This document shows positions 48,790 to 57,829 of a stretch of 64,000 bases of DNA, one piece after another. A program made the position numbers and the translations under genes. The notes beneath the pieces are model-generated. The model had not been told where the DNA came from. It searched no databases and saw only the letters and a list, made by a program, of their open reading frames with translations. Position 1 is the stretch's first letter; each line of letters starts with the position of its first letter. The stretch covers positions 1 to 64,000 of the forward strand of contig NZ_JACOGK010000002.1 of NCBI RefSeq assembly GCF_014269395.1, read 5' to 3'. This stretch comes from Megasphaera hominis. Lineage in GTDB: Bacteria > Bacillota > Negativicutes > Veillonellales > Megasphaeraceae.

Positions 48790-49225
48790 ATTGTTTATAC
48801 GCCTCTTCCCGGACGCGGCGCTGCCATTCCTTCAAGGGAACCCCTGTTTTTACGGCAGCAGCGCGGCAGTCATCGTATTCCGCTGAAATATTGGTCAGTA
48901 CACCTGCGTGCCAGCAAAGCTTGCAGTGCAAGACTTCCCCGTCGATCGTTACCGTTTTAATAGCCCGTTCACAGGCGATGCGGCTCAAGGGAAAATAGCG
49001 CACGCCGACGCTGGTCGTTTCTTTAAAAATAATTTGGGCCGCTTTTTCAATCAGCTCTTCCCGGCAGAGAACGCAAAGCATGGTGGCCATACGGCCCTTT
49101 TTCATGACGATGGGCACGCCCCAGACGTCGTTGACGCCGGCATCGAGGAGGCAGCGGAAGACGTACTCCATATTTTGCGGATTCATATCATCGATGTTAG
49201 CTTCCATTTGCCAAAGTGTTTCCAT
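48773..49225 (-). CDS. larC: Stand-alone LarC C-terminal domain (LarC2-like nickel insertion protein)
   Basis: A 150-residue protein that matches only the C-terminal half of LarC. It opens ETLWQMEANIDDMNPQNMEYV, the block at the start of LarC2, and contains DVWGVPIVMKKGRMATMLCVLC and VGVRYFPLSR. In lactobacilli LarC is made from two frames by a programmed frameshift and inserts Ni into the pincer cofactor of lactate racemase, with LarC2 binding CTP. Here larB ends 4 bp upstream, so no LarC1 is encoded next to it. GAGGTG precedes the ATG. The function of an isolated LarC2 is not certain. Confidence 0.85.
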   Translation of the reverse strand: METLWQMEANIDDMNPQNMEYVFRCLLDAGVNDVWGVPIVMKKGRMATMLCVLCREELIEKAAQIIFKETTSVGVRYFPLSRIACERAIKTVTIDGEVLHCKLCWHAGVLTNISAEYDDCRAAAVKTGVPLKEWQRRVREEAYKQYGQDS

Positions 49226-49229
49226 CTGC

Positions 49230-49997
49230 TCACCTCATGCGATTGATCATATCAGCCAAACGGCCGGCGCCAAAGCCATTATCAATGTTGACGACAGATA
49301 CGCCGGCGGCGCAGCTGTTGAGCATAGCCAAGAGAGCCGATAAGCCATGGAAATTAGCGCCATAGCCAATACTGGTAGGCACGGCGATGACCGGCTTATT
49401 GACCAAGCCGCCGACGACGCTGGCCAGGGCCCCTTCCATACCGGCAACGACGACGACGACATTGGCCTTACGGATATCGTCGGCCCGGCGCAGGAGGCGG
49501 TGAATACCAGCTACGCCCACATCATAAATGCGTTCGACTACATTGCCCATAATTTCAGCCGTAAGAGCAGCTTCTTCCGCCACGGGAATATCGCTGGTTC
49601 CTGCTGTCACGACGGCGATGGTCCTGTCGCCATTATCATTATGGGTGTCCTTACGCTGATACACCATACGGGCCAGTTCGTGGTATTGTACGTCCGGGAA
49701 CTGAGGCACCAGCCGGTCATACACGGCTTTATCGGCCCGCGTGCCGATGACGTTGTCGTATTGCTGCATGAGCAGTGTCAATATTTGCACAGACTGGTCA
49801 ATCGTCTTGCCGGCACAGTAGACAACTTCCGGAAAACCACAGCGTTCTTTTCGCTGCAGATCAATATTGGCAAATCCCATATCTTCTACTGACGCAGCGT
49901 CAGCCAAGGAAACAGCTGTCTGCAATTGCTGCTGCGCCGCATCCAGGGTCAGGCTGCCGTCTTTATATTGTTGTAAAATAGTCGTAATATCTGCCAT
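49230..49997 (-). CDS. larB: Nickel pincer cofactor biosynthesis protein LarB
   Basis: A 255-residue PurE-like carboxylase/hydrolase that acts on nicotinic acid adenine dinucleotide in the first step of the nickel-pincer cofactor. It has an N-terminal segment (about 1-120, with DLQRKERCGFPEVVYCAGKT) and a PurE-like core (about 120-255; VTAGTSDIPVAEEAALTA, YDVGVAGIHRLL, GMEGALASVVGGL, IAVPTSIGYG). AAGGAG precedes the ATG at 49997, just past the trmH stop. larE and larA are not seen in the window. Confidence 0.93.
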   Translation of the reverse strand: MADITTILQQYKDGSLTLDAAQQQLQTAVSLADAASVEDMGFANIDLQRKERCGFPEVVYCAGKTIDQSVQILTLLMQQYDNVIGTRADKAVYDRLVPQFPDVQYHELARMVYQRKDTHNDNGDRTIAVVTAGTSDIPVAEEAALTAEIMGNVVERIYDVGVAGIHRLLRRADDIRKANVVVVVAGMEGALASVVGGLVNKPVIAVPTSIGYGANFHGLSALLAMLNSCAAGVSVVNIDNGFGAGRLADMINRMR

Positions 49998-50001
49998 AGC
50001 T

Positions 50002-50811
50002 CTACTCCTTAAATCCATTCATTTCCCATGCTTTATAGAGGACAAGGCCCACGGAAAGGGAGAGATTCAGTGATTCCGTATCCTTTCTCATGGGAATAGA
50101 AACCAAGTGATCGCACGCCTGAAGACACGCCGCCGTAAGGCCGTTACCTTCATTGCCAAAGGCCAAGATGTGCGGATTATCATAGGCGACGGCAGCGTAC
50201 GATATCGTGCCGTCAGGAGTCGTCCCTAACAGCTGCCGTCCCGACTGCCGGCGAAAGGCAAGCAGTTCCTCCTGCGTGACCTGCTGCACGACGGGAATCT
50301 TAAAAATAGCACCCATAGCGCTGCGGATTGTCTTATCATTATACACATCTACACTGTCTTCACTTAACAATACGGCCGCCGCATTGGCTGCAGCTGCTGT
50401 ACGCAGGATGGTCCCGAGATTCCCCGGGTCCTGAATCGCTTCCAGGTAAAGAACCGGCCGCTTGGGATCGAGTCCCTGCAGCGATGCCAGGCTGTGTGGC
50501 AAGAAAGGCAGCATCGCTGCCAGGCCCTGCGGATTTTTTGTATCCTTCAGCTTATCGTATACGGCCTCTGTAACGGCAAAAAATTCCCAGCCCAGTTTTT
50601 CCCCGGCTGCTTCTAATTGGGAAAAACCAGGATGAGACTGTCCTTTAGGCGAAACAAAGCAGACGCCATCTGTGACGCCGACGTGAATCGCGTCACAGAT
50701 AATACGGAAGCCTTCGGCAAAAAAGCGGTGCGCTTCCCAGCGGCCCTTTTTCTGCTTCAGCGCGCACGCTGCCTTAATCCATTGATTATCTCGCGATGTA
50801 ATATCCTTCAT
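50002..50811 (-). CDS. TrmH/SpoU-family RNA methyltransferase
   Basis: A 269-residue 2'-O-ribose methyltransferase with a trefoil-knot fold. The N-terminal substrate-binding domain (about 1-95) contains FFAEGFRIICDA. The SPOUT core has LEAIQDPGNLGTILRTAAAANAAAV, AFGNEGNGL and IPMRKDTESLNLSLSVGLVLYKAW. The target could be 23S rRNA or tRNA; relatives are rRNA methyltransferases such as RlmB. GGAGG lies 7 nt before the ATG. It heads an operon running through larB, larC2 and rnhC to thrB. Confidence 0.9.
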   Translation of the reverse strand: MKDITSRDNQWIKAACALKQKKGRWEAHRFFAEGFRIICDAIHVGVTDGVCFVSPKGQSHPGFSQLEAAGEKLGWEFFAVTEAVYDKLKDTKNPQGLAAMLPFLPHSLASLQGLDPKRPVLYLEAIQDPGNLGTILRTAAAANAAAVLLSEDSVDVYNDKTIRSAMGAIFKIPVVQQVTQEELLAFRRQSGRQLLGTTPDGTISYAAVAYDNPHILAFGNEGNGLTAACLQACDHLVSIPMRKDTESLNLSLSVGLVLYKAWEMNGFKE

Positions 50812-50828
50812 GTGCTGTCCTCCGTGTA

Positions 50829-50864
50829 CTAAAAAGTGCAATATCCTTCAGGGATATTGCACTT
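50829..50864 (-). terminator. Terminator after the coiled-coil gene
   Basis: On the minus strand a 13-bp stem AAGTGCAATATCC with GGATATTGCACTT (50834-50864) is followed by TTTTTAG, about 22 bp downstream of the 50886 stop codon. Confidence 0.9.
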
Positions 50865-50885
50865 ATGGCACTACCTGCAACGTAT

Positions 50886-51350
50886 TTATTTGGTCGTATC
50901 CTGACGGTTCGATTGAAGCAGGCTGTCCCTGTTTTGACGGATACTCGTCAGCGTCTTTTCTAACGTTCCTTCTACATATTTCAGTACATCGCCGGCGTAT
51001 GTAATAGAGCTGCTTTTCAACTCATCAGACGACTTTGTTGCGCTCATGACGATCTGATTGGCATGTTCCTGTGCCTGCCGCACGAGTTCACTTTCTTCAG
51101 TCAGTTTAGCAATATAATCCTTTGCCTGGGCTACCATGCTGTCAGCATGACGCTGGGCATCGGCAATGATCTTATCCTTTTCAGACAAAACCTTTTTGGA
51201 TTCTTCCAATTCGGCTGGCATGGAAGCCTTTAAGTCATCAATGATCTGCAGTAATTCTTCTTCTTCAATCATCTTTTTGTTCGTAAAGGGCATCTTCGAC
51301 GCATTCAGTACTAAACTTTCCAAATCTTCTAATAATTTATCAGAATTCAT
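50886..51350 (-). CDS. Coiled-coil protein of unknown function
   Basis: A 154-residue acidic protein without signal peptide or membrane segment. Nearly all of it is predicted helix, with a heptad-like region at about 55-110 (LEESKKVLSEKDKIIADAQ and AQAKDYIAKLTEESELVRQAQEHAN) that resembles DivIVA-type and V-ATPase-G-type coiled coils. The ATG at 51350 has AGGGGTGGAG upstream. It is the last gene of the rsmD-coaD operon. Such genes recur beside coaD in Firmicutes, sometimes labelled ATPase; I know of no assigned function. Possible roles include cell division or membrane scaffolding. Confidence 0.75.
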   Translation of the reverse strand: MNSDKLLEDLESLVLNASKMPFTNKKMIEEEELLQIIDDLKASMPAELEESKKVLSEKDKIIADAQRHADSMVAQAKDYIAKLTEESELVRQAQEHANQIVMSATKSSDELKSSSITYAGDVLKYVEGTLEKTLTSIRQNRDSLLQSNRQDTTK

Positions 51351-51361
51351 GTTCTCCACCC

Positions 51362-51853
51362 CTATGCCTTATATTTATCTTTAAATTTTATTTGCAGCTG
51401 CTGCTTTACGTATTCAGGTACCATTCCATCTAATTTGCCACCAAAACAGGCTAACTCCCGGATACCCGTTGAACTGACGTAGGAATACTTGGTATTCGCC
51501 ATAATGAATACGGTTTCAATACTCGGTTCAATTTGTTTCATGAGCAAAGCACGCTGAAATTCATATTCGAAATCGCTGAGAGCACGGAGACCGCGGATAA
51601 TCAACGTAGCGTCGTGTGCTATGGCGTATTCGTTGAGCAGGCCCTCAGCACTGGCCACCTCTACATTAGGAAGATGGCTGGTCGTTTTGCGCAGCATTTC
51701 TTCCCGTTCTGCCATTGTAAATACAGGTTTTTTTGTTGGATTGCTGAATACAGCGATAATCAGCTTGTCTACAAGCTTACTGCCCCGTTCAAATATATCA
51801 ATATGTCCGTTCGTAACAGGATCAAAACTTCCCGGACAGATTCCGATTCGCAC
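51362..51853 (-). CDS. coaD: Phosphopantetheine adenylyltransferase
   Basis: A 163-residue enzyme that makes dephospho-CoA from 4'-phosphopantetheine and ATP. The nucleotidyltransferase motif is PGSFDPVTNGHIDI (8-21, TxGH-type) and the second is SYVSSTGIREL (about 127-137). The start is a GTG preceded by AAGGGG. It lies 2 bp after the end of rsmD, a widespread pairing. Confidence 0.96.
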   Translation of the reverse strand: MRIGICPGSFDPVTNGHIDIFERGSKLVDKLIIAVFSNPTKKPVFTMAEREEMLRKTTSHLPNVEVASAEGLLNEYAIAHDATLIIRGLRALSDFEYEFQRALLMKQIEPSIETVFIMANTKYSYVSSTGIRELACFGGKLDGMVPEYVKQQLQIKFKDKYKA

Positions 51854-51855
51854 AA

Positions 51856-52413
51856 TTATTCCCCTTCCTGGCGGCGGCAGATAAAACTGACGCGCGTTTC
51901 TTTTCCATAGGTTTTTTCTCTGATGACCTCATACGCCGGATCGTCAGCAATCGGTTCCTGCCGGCAATGTTCCATGATAATCAGGCCATCGGAATCCAGC
52001 AAACCATATCCGAAAATACAGGAAAGTGTATGGCATACCAGATTTTTGTTATACGGCGGATCAGCAAAAATATAGTGAAACGTCTGGCCTTCTAAGGCTG
52101 CCAAAGCCCGTCCAACTTCCATGCGATATACATCATAGTGTCCTTCAAAACCACACATAGCGGCATTTTCCCGGATGAGATCCCGCGTGTAATGATCGAT
52201 AAAGGCACAGTATGAGGCACCGCGGCTGAGCGCTTCCAGCCCGAGTGCACCTGTCCCAGCAAAGATGTCCAAAACCCGGCTGCCGGCGAGACCGTAATTG
52301 TTAGCCAGGATATTGAAAATACTTTCCCGCGTGCTGTCCAGTGTCGGACGTGTCAACATCCCTTTAGGAGACTTTAATTGTCTGCCCCGGGCACTGCCGC
52401 TTATGATTCTCAC
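51856..52413 (-). CDS. rsmD: 16S rRNA (guanine-966-N2)-methyltransferase
   Basis: A 185-residue SAM-dependent methyltransferase. It has the N-terminal RIISGSARGRQLKSP, the SAM motif LDIFAGTGALGLEALSRG and the catalytic DPPYN motif in FADPPYNKNLV. The start is a GTG with AGGTGATG upstream. It heads the rsmD-coaD-coiled-coil unit. Confidence 0.95.
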   Translation of the reverse strand: MRIISGSARGRQLKSPKGMLTRPTLDSTRESIFNILANNYGLAGSRVLDIFAGTGALGLEALSRGASYCAFIDHYTRDLIRENAAMCGFEGHYDVYRMEVGRALAALEGQTFHYIFADPPYNKNLVCHTLSCIFGYGLLDSDGLIIMEHCRQEPIADDPAYEVIREKTYGKETRVSFICRRQEGE

Positions 52414-52437
52414 TTCATCACCTGCTCGTACATGTTA

Positions 52438-52465
52438 ATTATACACGTTTTTCTATACATATCAA
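52438..52465 (-). promoter_or_regulatory. Promoter of rsmD-coaD
   Basis: On the minus strand, TTGATA (52460-52465) and a perfect TATAAT (52438-52443) are separated by 16 bp. Confidence 0.65.
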
Positions 52466-52489
52466 ATACCAAACCTAAAACGGACAGTC

Positions 52490-53107
52490 CTATTTTTTCT
52501 TGATCCGTTCTACCTTTAGTTCATTGCCGTGCACGAGCCGTATGATATTCGTCCTGTGCCGGACAATGACAAACAGAGCTGCCAACGCGCCAAAGGCAAC
52601 GATTTCAAACGGTTCATGAAAGGCATACATAACAAAAGGCACGAGGGCCGCGGCAATAATAGAGCCTAAGGACACGTACCGCGTCAGGCCGACGACAATA
52701 CACCAGACGACAAAGACGATGAGCGTTTCCCTTGGTGCCAGGTATAGCAGTACGCCTAACCCGGTAGCTACGCCCTTGCCGCCCTTAAATTTCATAAATA
52801 CTGAGCACGAATGGCCTAAGATGGCTAAGAGCCCGCCGGCAATCATACAGAGCTCCAGCTGCTGCGGCAGCCACGACAAACCGGCCAATTCGCCCAGGTA
52901 GACGCCCAGTGCACCCTTGCAGGCATCGAGGGCGAGGACGCACAAGCCGCCAGTCTTGCCGAGAACGCGGTAAGCATTCGTCGCGCCCGTATTATGGCTG
53001 CCGTATTGGCGGATATCCTTATGATAGAGGCTTTTGCCGATGACCAGCCCGCTCGGGAAAGAGCCGGCCACATAGGCCAGGGCCAACCAAAAGAGACCTG
53101 CTGTCAA
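52490..53107 (-). CDS. plsY: Glycerol-3-phosphate acyltransferase PlsY
   Basis: A 205-residue membrane enzyme with five predicted helices that transfers acyl groups from acyl-phosphate (made by PlsX) to glycerol-3-phosphate. It has YVAGSFPSGLVIGK, DIRQYGSHNTGATNAYRVLGK and FMKFKGGKGVATGLG, the three conserved loops. The start is a TTG that overlaps the der stop by 4 bp (TTGA). Confidence 0.95.
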   Translation of the reverse strand: MTAGLFWLALAYVAGSFPSGLVIGKSLYHKDIRQYGSHNTGATNAYRVLGKTGGLCVLALDACKGALGVYLGELAGLSWLPQQLELCMIAGGLLAILGHSCSVFMKFKGGKGVATGLGVLLYLAPRETLIVFVVWCIVVGLTRYVSLGSIIAAALVPFVMYAFHEPFEIVAFGALAALFVIVRHRTNIIRLVHGNELKVERIKKK

Positions 53108-54435
53108 CTTTCTTCATCTCCCTTTTTTCCGCGCAAAATGAGGCGGATCGGCGTCCCTTCAAAGCCGAAGGTTTCACGCAGCTTGTTTTCCAGGAAACGG
53201 GTATAGGAAAAATGAACGAGCTGCGGGTCATTGACGAAGAGGACAAACGTCGGCGGTGAGACGGAAGCCTGGGTCATATAATAAATTTTCAGCGGACGTC
53301 CGTTTTTAGCGGGTGCCGGATTGGTCAGCTGGGCATCTTCGACCAATTCGTTCAGAACACTCGTAGAAATACGCATATGCTGCTGTTCCGATACGTATTT
53401 AACGAGATCGGCCAAACGGTTAATGCGCTGTTTCGTCAGAGCCGATGCATAGAGAATCGGTGCATACTGCATAAAGGCCAGTTCCCGCCGAATATCATCG
53501 GTATATTTAAGGCTGGTCTTGCTGTCTTTATCGATGAGATCCCATTTATTGACGACGATGATACAGCCCTTACCGGCTTCATGAACGTATCCGGCAATCT
53601 TTTTGTCCTGTTCCGTCACGCCGTCTACGCCATCGAGGACTAAAACGGCAATATCGGAGCGGTCTACAGCACGCAAGGCACGGACGACGCTATAGCGTTC
53701 GACGGGCAAGTCGATTTTGGCCTTGCGGCGCATACCGGCCGTGTCGATGAGCACGAATTTCGTATCGTCATGAGTCCAATGCGTATCGATGGAGTCACGT
53801 GTCGTACCGGGAATATTGCTGACAATAACCCGTTCCTGTCCCAGGAGTGCATTCGTAAGAGATGACTTGCCTACGTTCGGGCGGCCGACGAGGGCAATAT
53901 GAATGGCATCTTCATCGTCTTCGTCTACCGGTATTTCTTTGATATACTTCAATACTTCATCGAGCAGATCACCGAGATTCATAAGATTGACTGCCGAAAT
54001 ACCGATGGGATCCCCCAAGCCAAGGCTATAGAACTCATAAATGTTAATTTCCTGTTCCACACTGTCGATTTTGTTGACAGCCAGAATGACCGGTTTTCCT
54101 GACGAGCGGAGAATATTAGCTATTTCCTGGTCCTGCGGCTGGATACCGGTTTTGCCATCGACGACATAAATAATGACATCGGCCTCGCGGATAGCAAGCT
54201 CTGCCTGATACCGCATGCTGGTAAAGAAGTTGTTGTCTACATCATCAAATTCGATACCGCCTGTATCAATCATCGTAAATTCATGGCCCAGCCATTCGCC
54301 ATCAAAATAAATACGGTCGCGCGTAACGCCGGGAATATCTTCAACAATAGAGATGCGTTTTTTGACAACAGCGTTGAAGAGTGTCGATTTTCCTACATTC
54401 GGCCGCCCAACAACGGCTACTAACGGTTTATACAT
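53104..54435 (-). CDS. der: Ribosome assembly GTPase Der (EngA)
   Basis: A 443-residue GTPase with two tandem G domains. The first has [12 protein letters not shown] (about 9-20) with DTGGIEF and NKID; the second has [12 protein letters not shown] (about 182-193) with DTAGMRRK and NKWD. A C-terminal KH-like domain covers about 360-440. It acts in 50S subunit maturation. The ATG at 54435 has AAGGAG 7 nt upstream, and an in-frame upstream start overlaps DUF512 and is rejected. Confidence 0.97.
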   Translation of the reverse strand: MYKPLVAVVGRPNVGKSTLFNAVVKKRISIVEDIPGVTRDRIYFDGEWLGHEFTMIDTGGIEFDDVDNNFFTSMRYQAELAIREADVIIYVVDGKTGIQPQDQEIANILRSSGKPVILAVNKIDSVEQEINIYEFYSLGLGDPIGISAVNLMNLGDLLDEVLKYIKEIPVDEDDEDAIHIALVGRPNVGKSSLTNALLGQERVIVSNIPGTTRDSIDTHWTHDDTKFVLIDTAGMRRKAKIDLPVERYSVVRALRAVDRSDIAVLVLDGVDGVTEQDKKIAGYVHEAGKGCIIVVNKWDLIDKDSKTSLKYTDDIRRELAFMQYAPILYASALTKQRINRLADLVKYVSEQQHMRISTSVLNELVEDAQLTNPAPAKNGRPLKIYYMTQASVSPPTFVLFVNDPQLVHFSYTRFLENKLRETFGFEGTPIRLILRGKKGDEES

Positions 54436-54446
54436 ATTCTTGCTCC

Positions 54447-55763
54447 TTATTCCTGCCAATGATATAAGAGATCTTTCAATTGTGGGGCAAATTCGCTCAC
54501 ACCTACGGGGACACCGGCTCTCTTTTCAAATTCTTCCAGTGTCAGGTCATCGAGAAAAATATTTTCGCCTTTACGCAGGGCCGTACCGGGAATAATGATA
54601 CCGTCCCAGTGACCACGCAGGTCCTGCCAGGCATTCAGCATGTCTTCTGCCGTGAGCAGACCGGCTACGTTGATTTGCGTACCAAAGTAATAGTTTGTTA
54701 CGGGAATAACTGTGGCTTCCAGGTTGTCTACGTGCACTTCATCGACCAGCTCCTTAATGGAAGGCGCTGCCAAGGTTCCTGTAAAGAGAGCCAGGCGCAG
54801 CGGCTTGTCATAGGCCGTACGGACTGTTCCGTCCCAGCTGTGCCACTGCTGTTCAAAGAGGCGCATCATGCCAATGCCGTCTTCGATTTGCTCGTAGTTA
54901 TCATAATAGGCCGCATCCGGCAGGGGAATACCGGCCTTGAGATAGAATTCGTCAGCCAGATAGACAAAGCTGCCCGTACCGGCTGCACGGCTTTGATCGA
55001 TAAAGGGCTGGGAGCGGTGAATGATGTCACGGGCTTCTTCTGCCGTGACCGGTTCCAGCTTTTCACAGCTGTCGCGGAACTTGGTCATGCCCAAGGGTAC
55101 GACAGCAATGCCCAGGACGTTAGGGCCGAGGCCCTTTAAATCCTTCAGGGTACGCGTATATTCTTCCCCATCATTATATCCTGGTACGAGAACGATCTGG
55201 CAATAGATGTCGATATCCGCATGGACGAGCTGCTGCAGTTGTTCCATGATCTTCTCCGTGCGTTCCTGCCGCATCATAAGACGCCGTAATTCACCGTTTG
55301 TCGTATGGACAGAAATATGAAGCGGGGACAGATGGAACTGATGAATCCGTTTCAGATCGTCTTTCGAAAGGTTGGACAACGTAATAAAGCTGCCGGTTAG
55401 AAAAGACATACGGTAATCGTCATCTTTTACATACAGGGAAGGACGCATACCTTCCGGCATCTGGGCAATGAAACAAAACACACAGTTGTTCCAACACTGG
55501 CGGATATGATCGAAGACGGCATTTTCCATGGTCAGTCCCAGGTCTTCGCCAAAGCGCTTCTGAAAATAGCAATCCCGCAGGCTATCGCCATTTTTCACAA
55601 CGAGATGCACCTTTTCGTCGGCTAAGGCAAAATTGAGATCAATCAGGTCTTCAACGGCCTGTCCATTGACGGAAACAATCGTATCGCCTGGCTGCAAGCC
55701 TTCCCGCTGTGCCCGGCTGCCGTCCTGTACACTGGCAATGACAGCTTTTAACGTGTCAGACAT
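54447..55763 (-). CDS. DUF512 family radical SAM protein with PDZ domain
   Basis: A 438-residue protein with an N-terminal PDZ-like segment (about 1-60; GSRAQREGLQPGDTIVSVNGQ), then a radical-SAM-like cysteine motif CWNNCVFCFIAQMPEGMR (about 90-108) and the DUF512 domain (about 215-425). Related proteins are found widely in Firmicutes and their function is not established. It lies directly upstream of der, as in many Clostridia. AAAGGA precedes the ATG. Confidence 0.88.
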   Translation of the reverse strand: MSDTLKAVIASVQDGSRAQREGLQPGDTIVSVNGQAVEDLIDLNFALADEKVHLVVKNGDSLRDCYFQKRFGEDLGLTMENAVFDHIRQCWNNCVFCFIAQMPEGMRPSLYVKDDDYRMSFLTGSFITLSNLSKDDLKRIHQFHLSPLHISVHTTNGELRRLMMRQERTEKIMEQLQQLVHADIDIYCQIVLVPGYNDGEEYTRTLKDLKGLGPNVLGIAVVPLGMTKFRDSCEKLEPVTAEEARDIIHRSQPFIDQSRAAGTGSFVYLADEFYLKAGIPLPDAAYYDNYEQIEDGIGMMRLFEQQWHSWDGTVRTAYDKPLRLALFTGTLAAPSIKELVDEVHVDNLEATVIPVTNYYFGTQINVAGLLTAEDMLNAWQDLRGHWDGIIIPGTALRKGENIFLDDLTLEEFEKRAGVPVGVSEFAPQLKDLLYHWQE

Positions 55764-55792
55764 ATTTTTATCCTTTCTAAAATAGGGAGTTT

Positions 55793-55830
55793 TAAAAAAA
55801 AGGATAACCGGTTTACGCCGGCTATCCCTT
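55793..55830 (-). terminator. Terminator after the ispH-rpsA fusion
   Basis: On the minus strand GGATAGCCGG pairs with CCGGTTATCC (one mismatch) around loop CGTAAA, followed by TTTTTTTT. It separates this operon from the DUF512-der-plsY genes. Confidence 0.9.
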
Positions 55831-55843
55831 TTCCCACGAAAAC

Positions 55844-57829
55844 TTATTTATCTTCTACAGCGTCGCCAATTGTAGCCGATTCTTCCTGCTGTTTTGCATG
55901 TTCCAGATAGTCGTGAACTTCCTGTTCTTCTTCATCCTTCTGCAATGCCAATACACTCAGGGAAATCTTCTTCTTATCTGCATCAATGCCGATAATCTTG
56001 ACGTTCATGATATCGCCGATATTCACGAGATCTTTTACGTTAGCACCGCGTTTTTCCGTCAGTTCGGAAATGTGCAGGAGACCCTGTAATTCCGGATCGA
56101 TAGCCAAGATAGCGCCGAAGGGCAGCAGTTTTTTAACTTCGCCTTTGACTACGTCGCCAACTTCGATCTTTTCAATAGCAGCGATCCAAGGATTCTTCTG
56201 CAGTGCTTTCAAGGAAAGCGAAATACGATTGCGTTCTTTATCGAATTTCTGTACGAGTACCTGCAGCTTGTCGCCCTGCTTGAGAACTGCGTCAACGGAG
56301 CTGATACGTTTCCAGGAAATGTCAGAAATATGGAGCAAGCCTTCTACGCCGCCGAGGTCGATGAATGCGCCATAAGGCATGATCTTAACGACTGTGCCTT
56401 CGAGTACTGCACCTTCTTCAATTTTTTCCATGGCTTCTTCCCGTTTTGCTTCACGTTCTTTTTCGAGAACAGCTTTACGGGAGAGAACGAGGCGGTTTTT
56501 ATGTTCATCAATGTCGATGACTTTAACCTGGAAGGTCTGGCCTACGAGGTAATCCAAGGATTTTACAAAACGGATATCGCCCTGGGAAAGGGGAATAAAA
56601 CCACGCAGGGATTTAATGGAAACGACCAGGCCGGCTTTGTTGATTTCTTTACCGGTACATTCAACGAGCTGATCATTTTCAAATGCATCGCGGACTTCTT
56701 TCCAGTCTTCGACTTTCTTCATTTTTACCAGGGAAACGACAATCGAACCTTCATCCTTAATATTGTTGGCAATTTCAACCGTCAGTTTATCACCGACTTT
56801 AACGAAATCGCTAGCCTTTGCAGGTTCGGGTACAGCCATTTCCTTTTTCGGCAGGATTGCTTCTGCTTTCGTGCCGATGGAAACATAGGCAGCATCATCG
56901 TTCACAGAAATAACCGTGCCTTCTACTACGTCGCCTTTCTTTGGATTTTCTTCATAATCATACTGGTCCAACAATTCTTCACTCATTACTTCTGTGGCAT
57001 CTGCTTGCAAATTTTCCATAATCTTAACAACCTCCTGTATTATCCAATCCGGCGTGGAAGCGCCGGCTGTAATGCCTATATTCTTCATACCACGGAACCA
57101 GGCCGTATCTAATTCAGCTGCTGTTTCAACGTGATATGTCGGGCAACCCTGTTCTTTGCACACTTGTGCTAACCGACCGGTATTGGCGCTGTTCTTGCCG
57201 CCAATAACGATCATAGCGTCCATCTTGCCAGCCAGCTCAATAGCAGCCTGCTGCCGTTGCTGTGTAGCTGTGCAAATGGTCATATCTATCTCCAAGTCAT
57301 CGACTTTGGATTCGAGTATCGCTTTGATGCGTTTGAACTGCTCTTGGGAAAAGGTAGTCTGCACGACGACGCCGGCCTCTTTCATATGAGGCAGGGCCCG
57401 GGCCTCTTCTTCCCTATCTAATATAATAGCACGATTTGCCCCCCATTGTGAAATACTAATTACCTCTGGATGGGCTTTTTCGCCAATAATTATAAGATTT
57501 TTGTTCTTTTCGATGATTTTTTTCGCATCTTGCTGTGCTTTTTTTACATGTGGGCACGTGGCGTCCACTACTTGTAAGTGTTTTTCTGACGCTTTTTCAT
57601 AAACCTCCGGCCCGACACCGTGGGACCGGATCAAAAGCGGCTCTCCTGTGCTGACTTCGTCTAGGGAAGCAACCGGCGATACGCCGCGCTCAGCCAGACG
57701 GGCTACGACCTGGGGATTATGTATAATAGGCCCCAGCGTATGCGTACCACTGGCCGCATGGGATGCCAGTTCTATAGCCCGGCGTACACCGTAGCAAAAA
57801 CCGCAGGCATCGGCAATGAATACGTTCAA
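55844..57829 (-). CDS. ispH: Fused HMBPP reductase (IspH) and ribosomal protein S1
   Basis: A 661-residue two-part protein. Residues 1-280 are IspH, the [4Fe-4S] enzyme of the final methylerythritol-phosphate step giving IPP and DMAPP; cluster cysteines are in ACGFCYGVRRAIE (C12), ATCPHVKKAQ and TICTATQQRQ. Residues about 300-640 hold four S1 RNA-binding domains (for example LEGTVVKIMPYGAFIDLGGVEGLLHIS), as in ribosomal protein S1. The fusion is known from Clostridia and Negativicutes. The start is a TTG overlapping the plsC stop by 4 bp. Expression of both functions is therefore fixed at 1:1. Confidence 0.96.
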   Translation of the reverse strand: MNVFIADACGFCYGVRRAIELASHAASGTHTLGPIIHNPQVVARLAERGVSPVASLDEVSTGEPLLIRSHGVGPEVYEKASEKHLQVVDATCPHVKKAQQDAKKIIEKNKNLIIIGEKAHPEVISISQWGANRAIILDREEEARALPHMKEAGVVVQTTFSQEQFKRIKAILESKVDDLEIDMTICTATQQRQQAAIELAGKMDAMIVIGGKNSANTGRLAQVCKEQGCPTYHVETAAELDTAWFRGMKNIGITAGASTPDWIIQEVVKIMENLQADATEVMSEELLDQYDYEENPKKGDVVEGTVISVNDDAAYVSIGTKAEAILPKKEMAVPEPAKASDFVKVGDKLTVEIANNIKDEGSIVVSLVKMKKVEDWKEVRDAFENDQLVECTGKEINKAGLVVSIKSLRGFIPLSQGDIRFVKSLDYLVGQTFQVKVIDIDEHKNRLVLSRKAVLEKEREAKREEAMEKIEEGAVLEGTVVKIMPYGAFIDLGGVEGLLHISDISWKRISSVDAVLKQGDKLQVLVQKFDKERNRISLSLKALQKNPWIAAIEKIEVGDVVKGEVKKLLPFGAILAIDPELQGLLHISELTEKRGANVKDLVNIGDIMNVKIIGIDADKKKISLSVLALQKDEEEQEVHDYLEHAKQQEESATIGDAVEDK

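Noticed and set aside
48773-49225. Frameshifted full-length larC
   Set aside because: The upstream frame is a complete larB gene, so there is no room for a LarC1 part lost by a simple frameshift.
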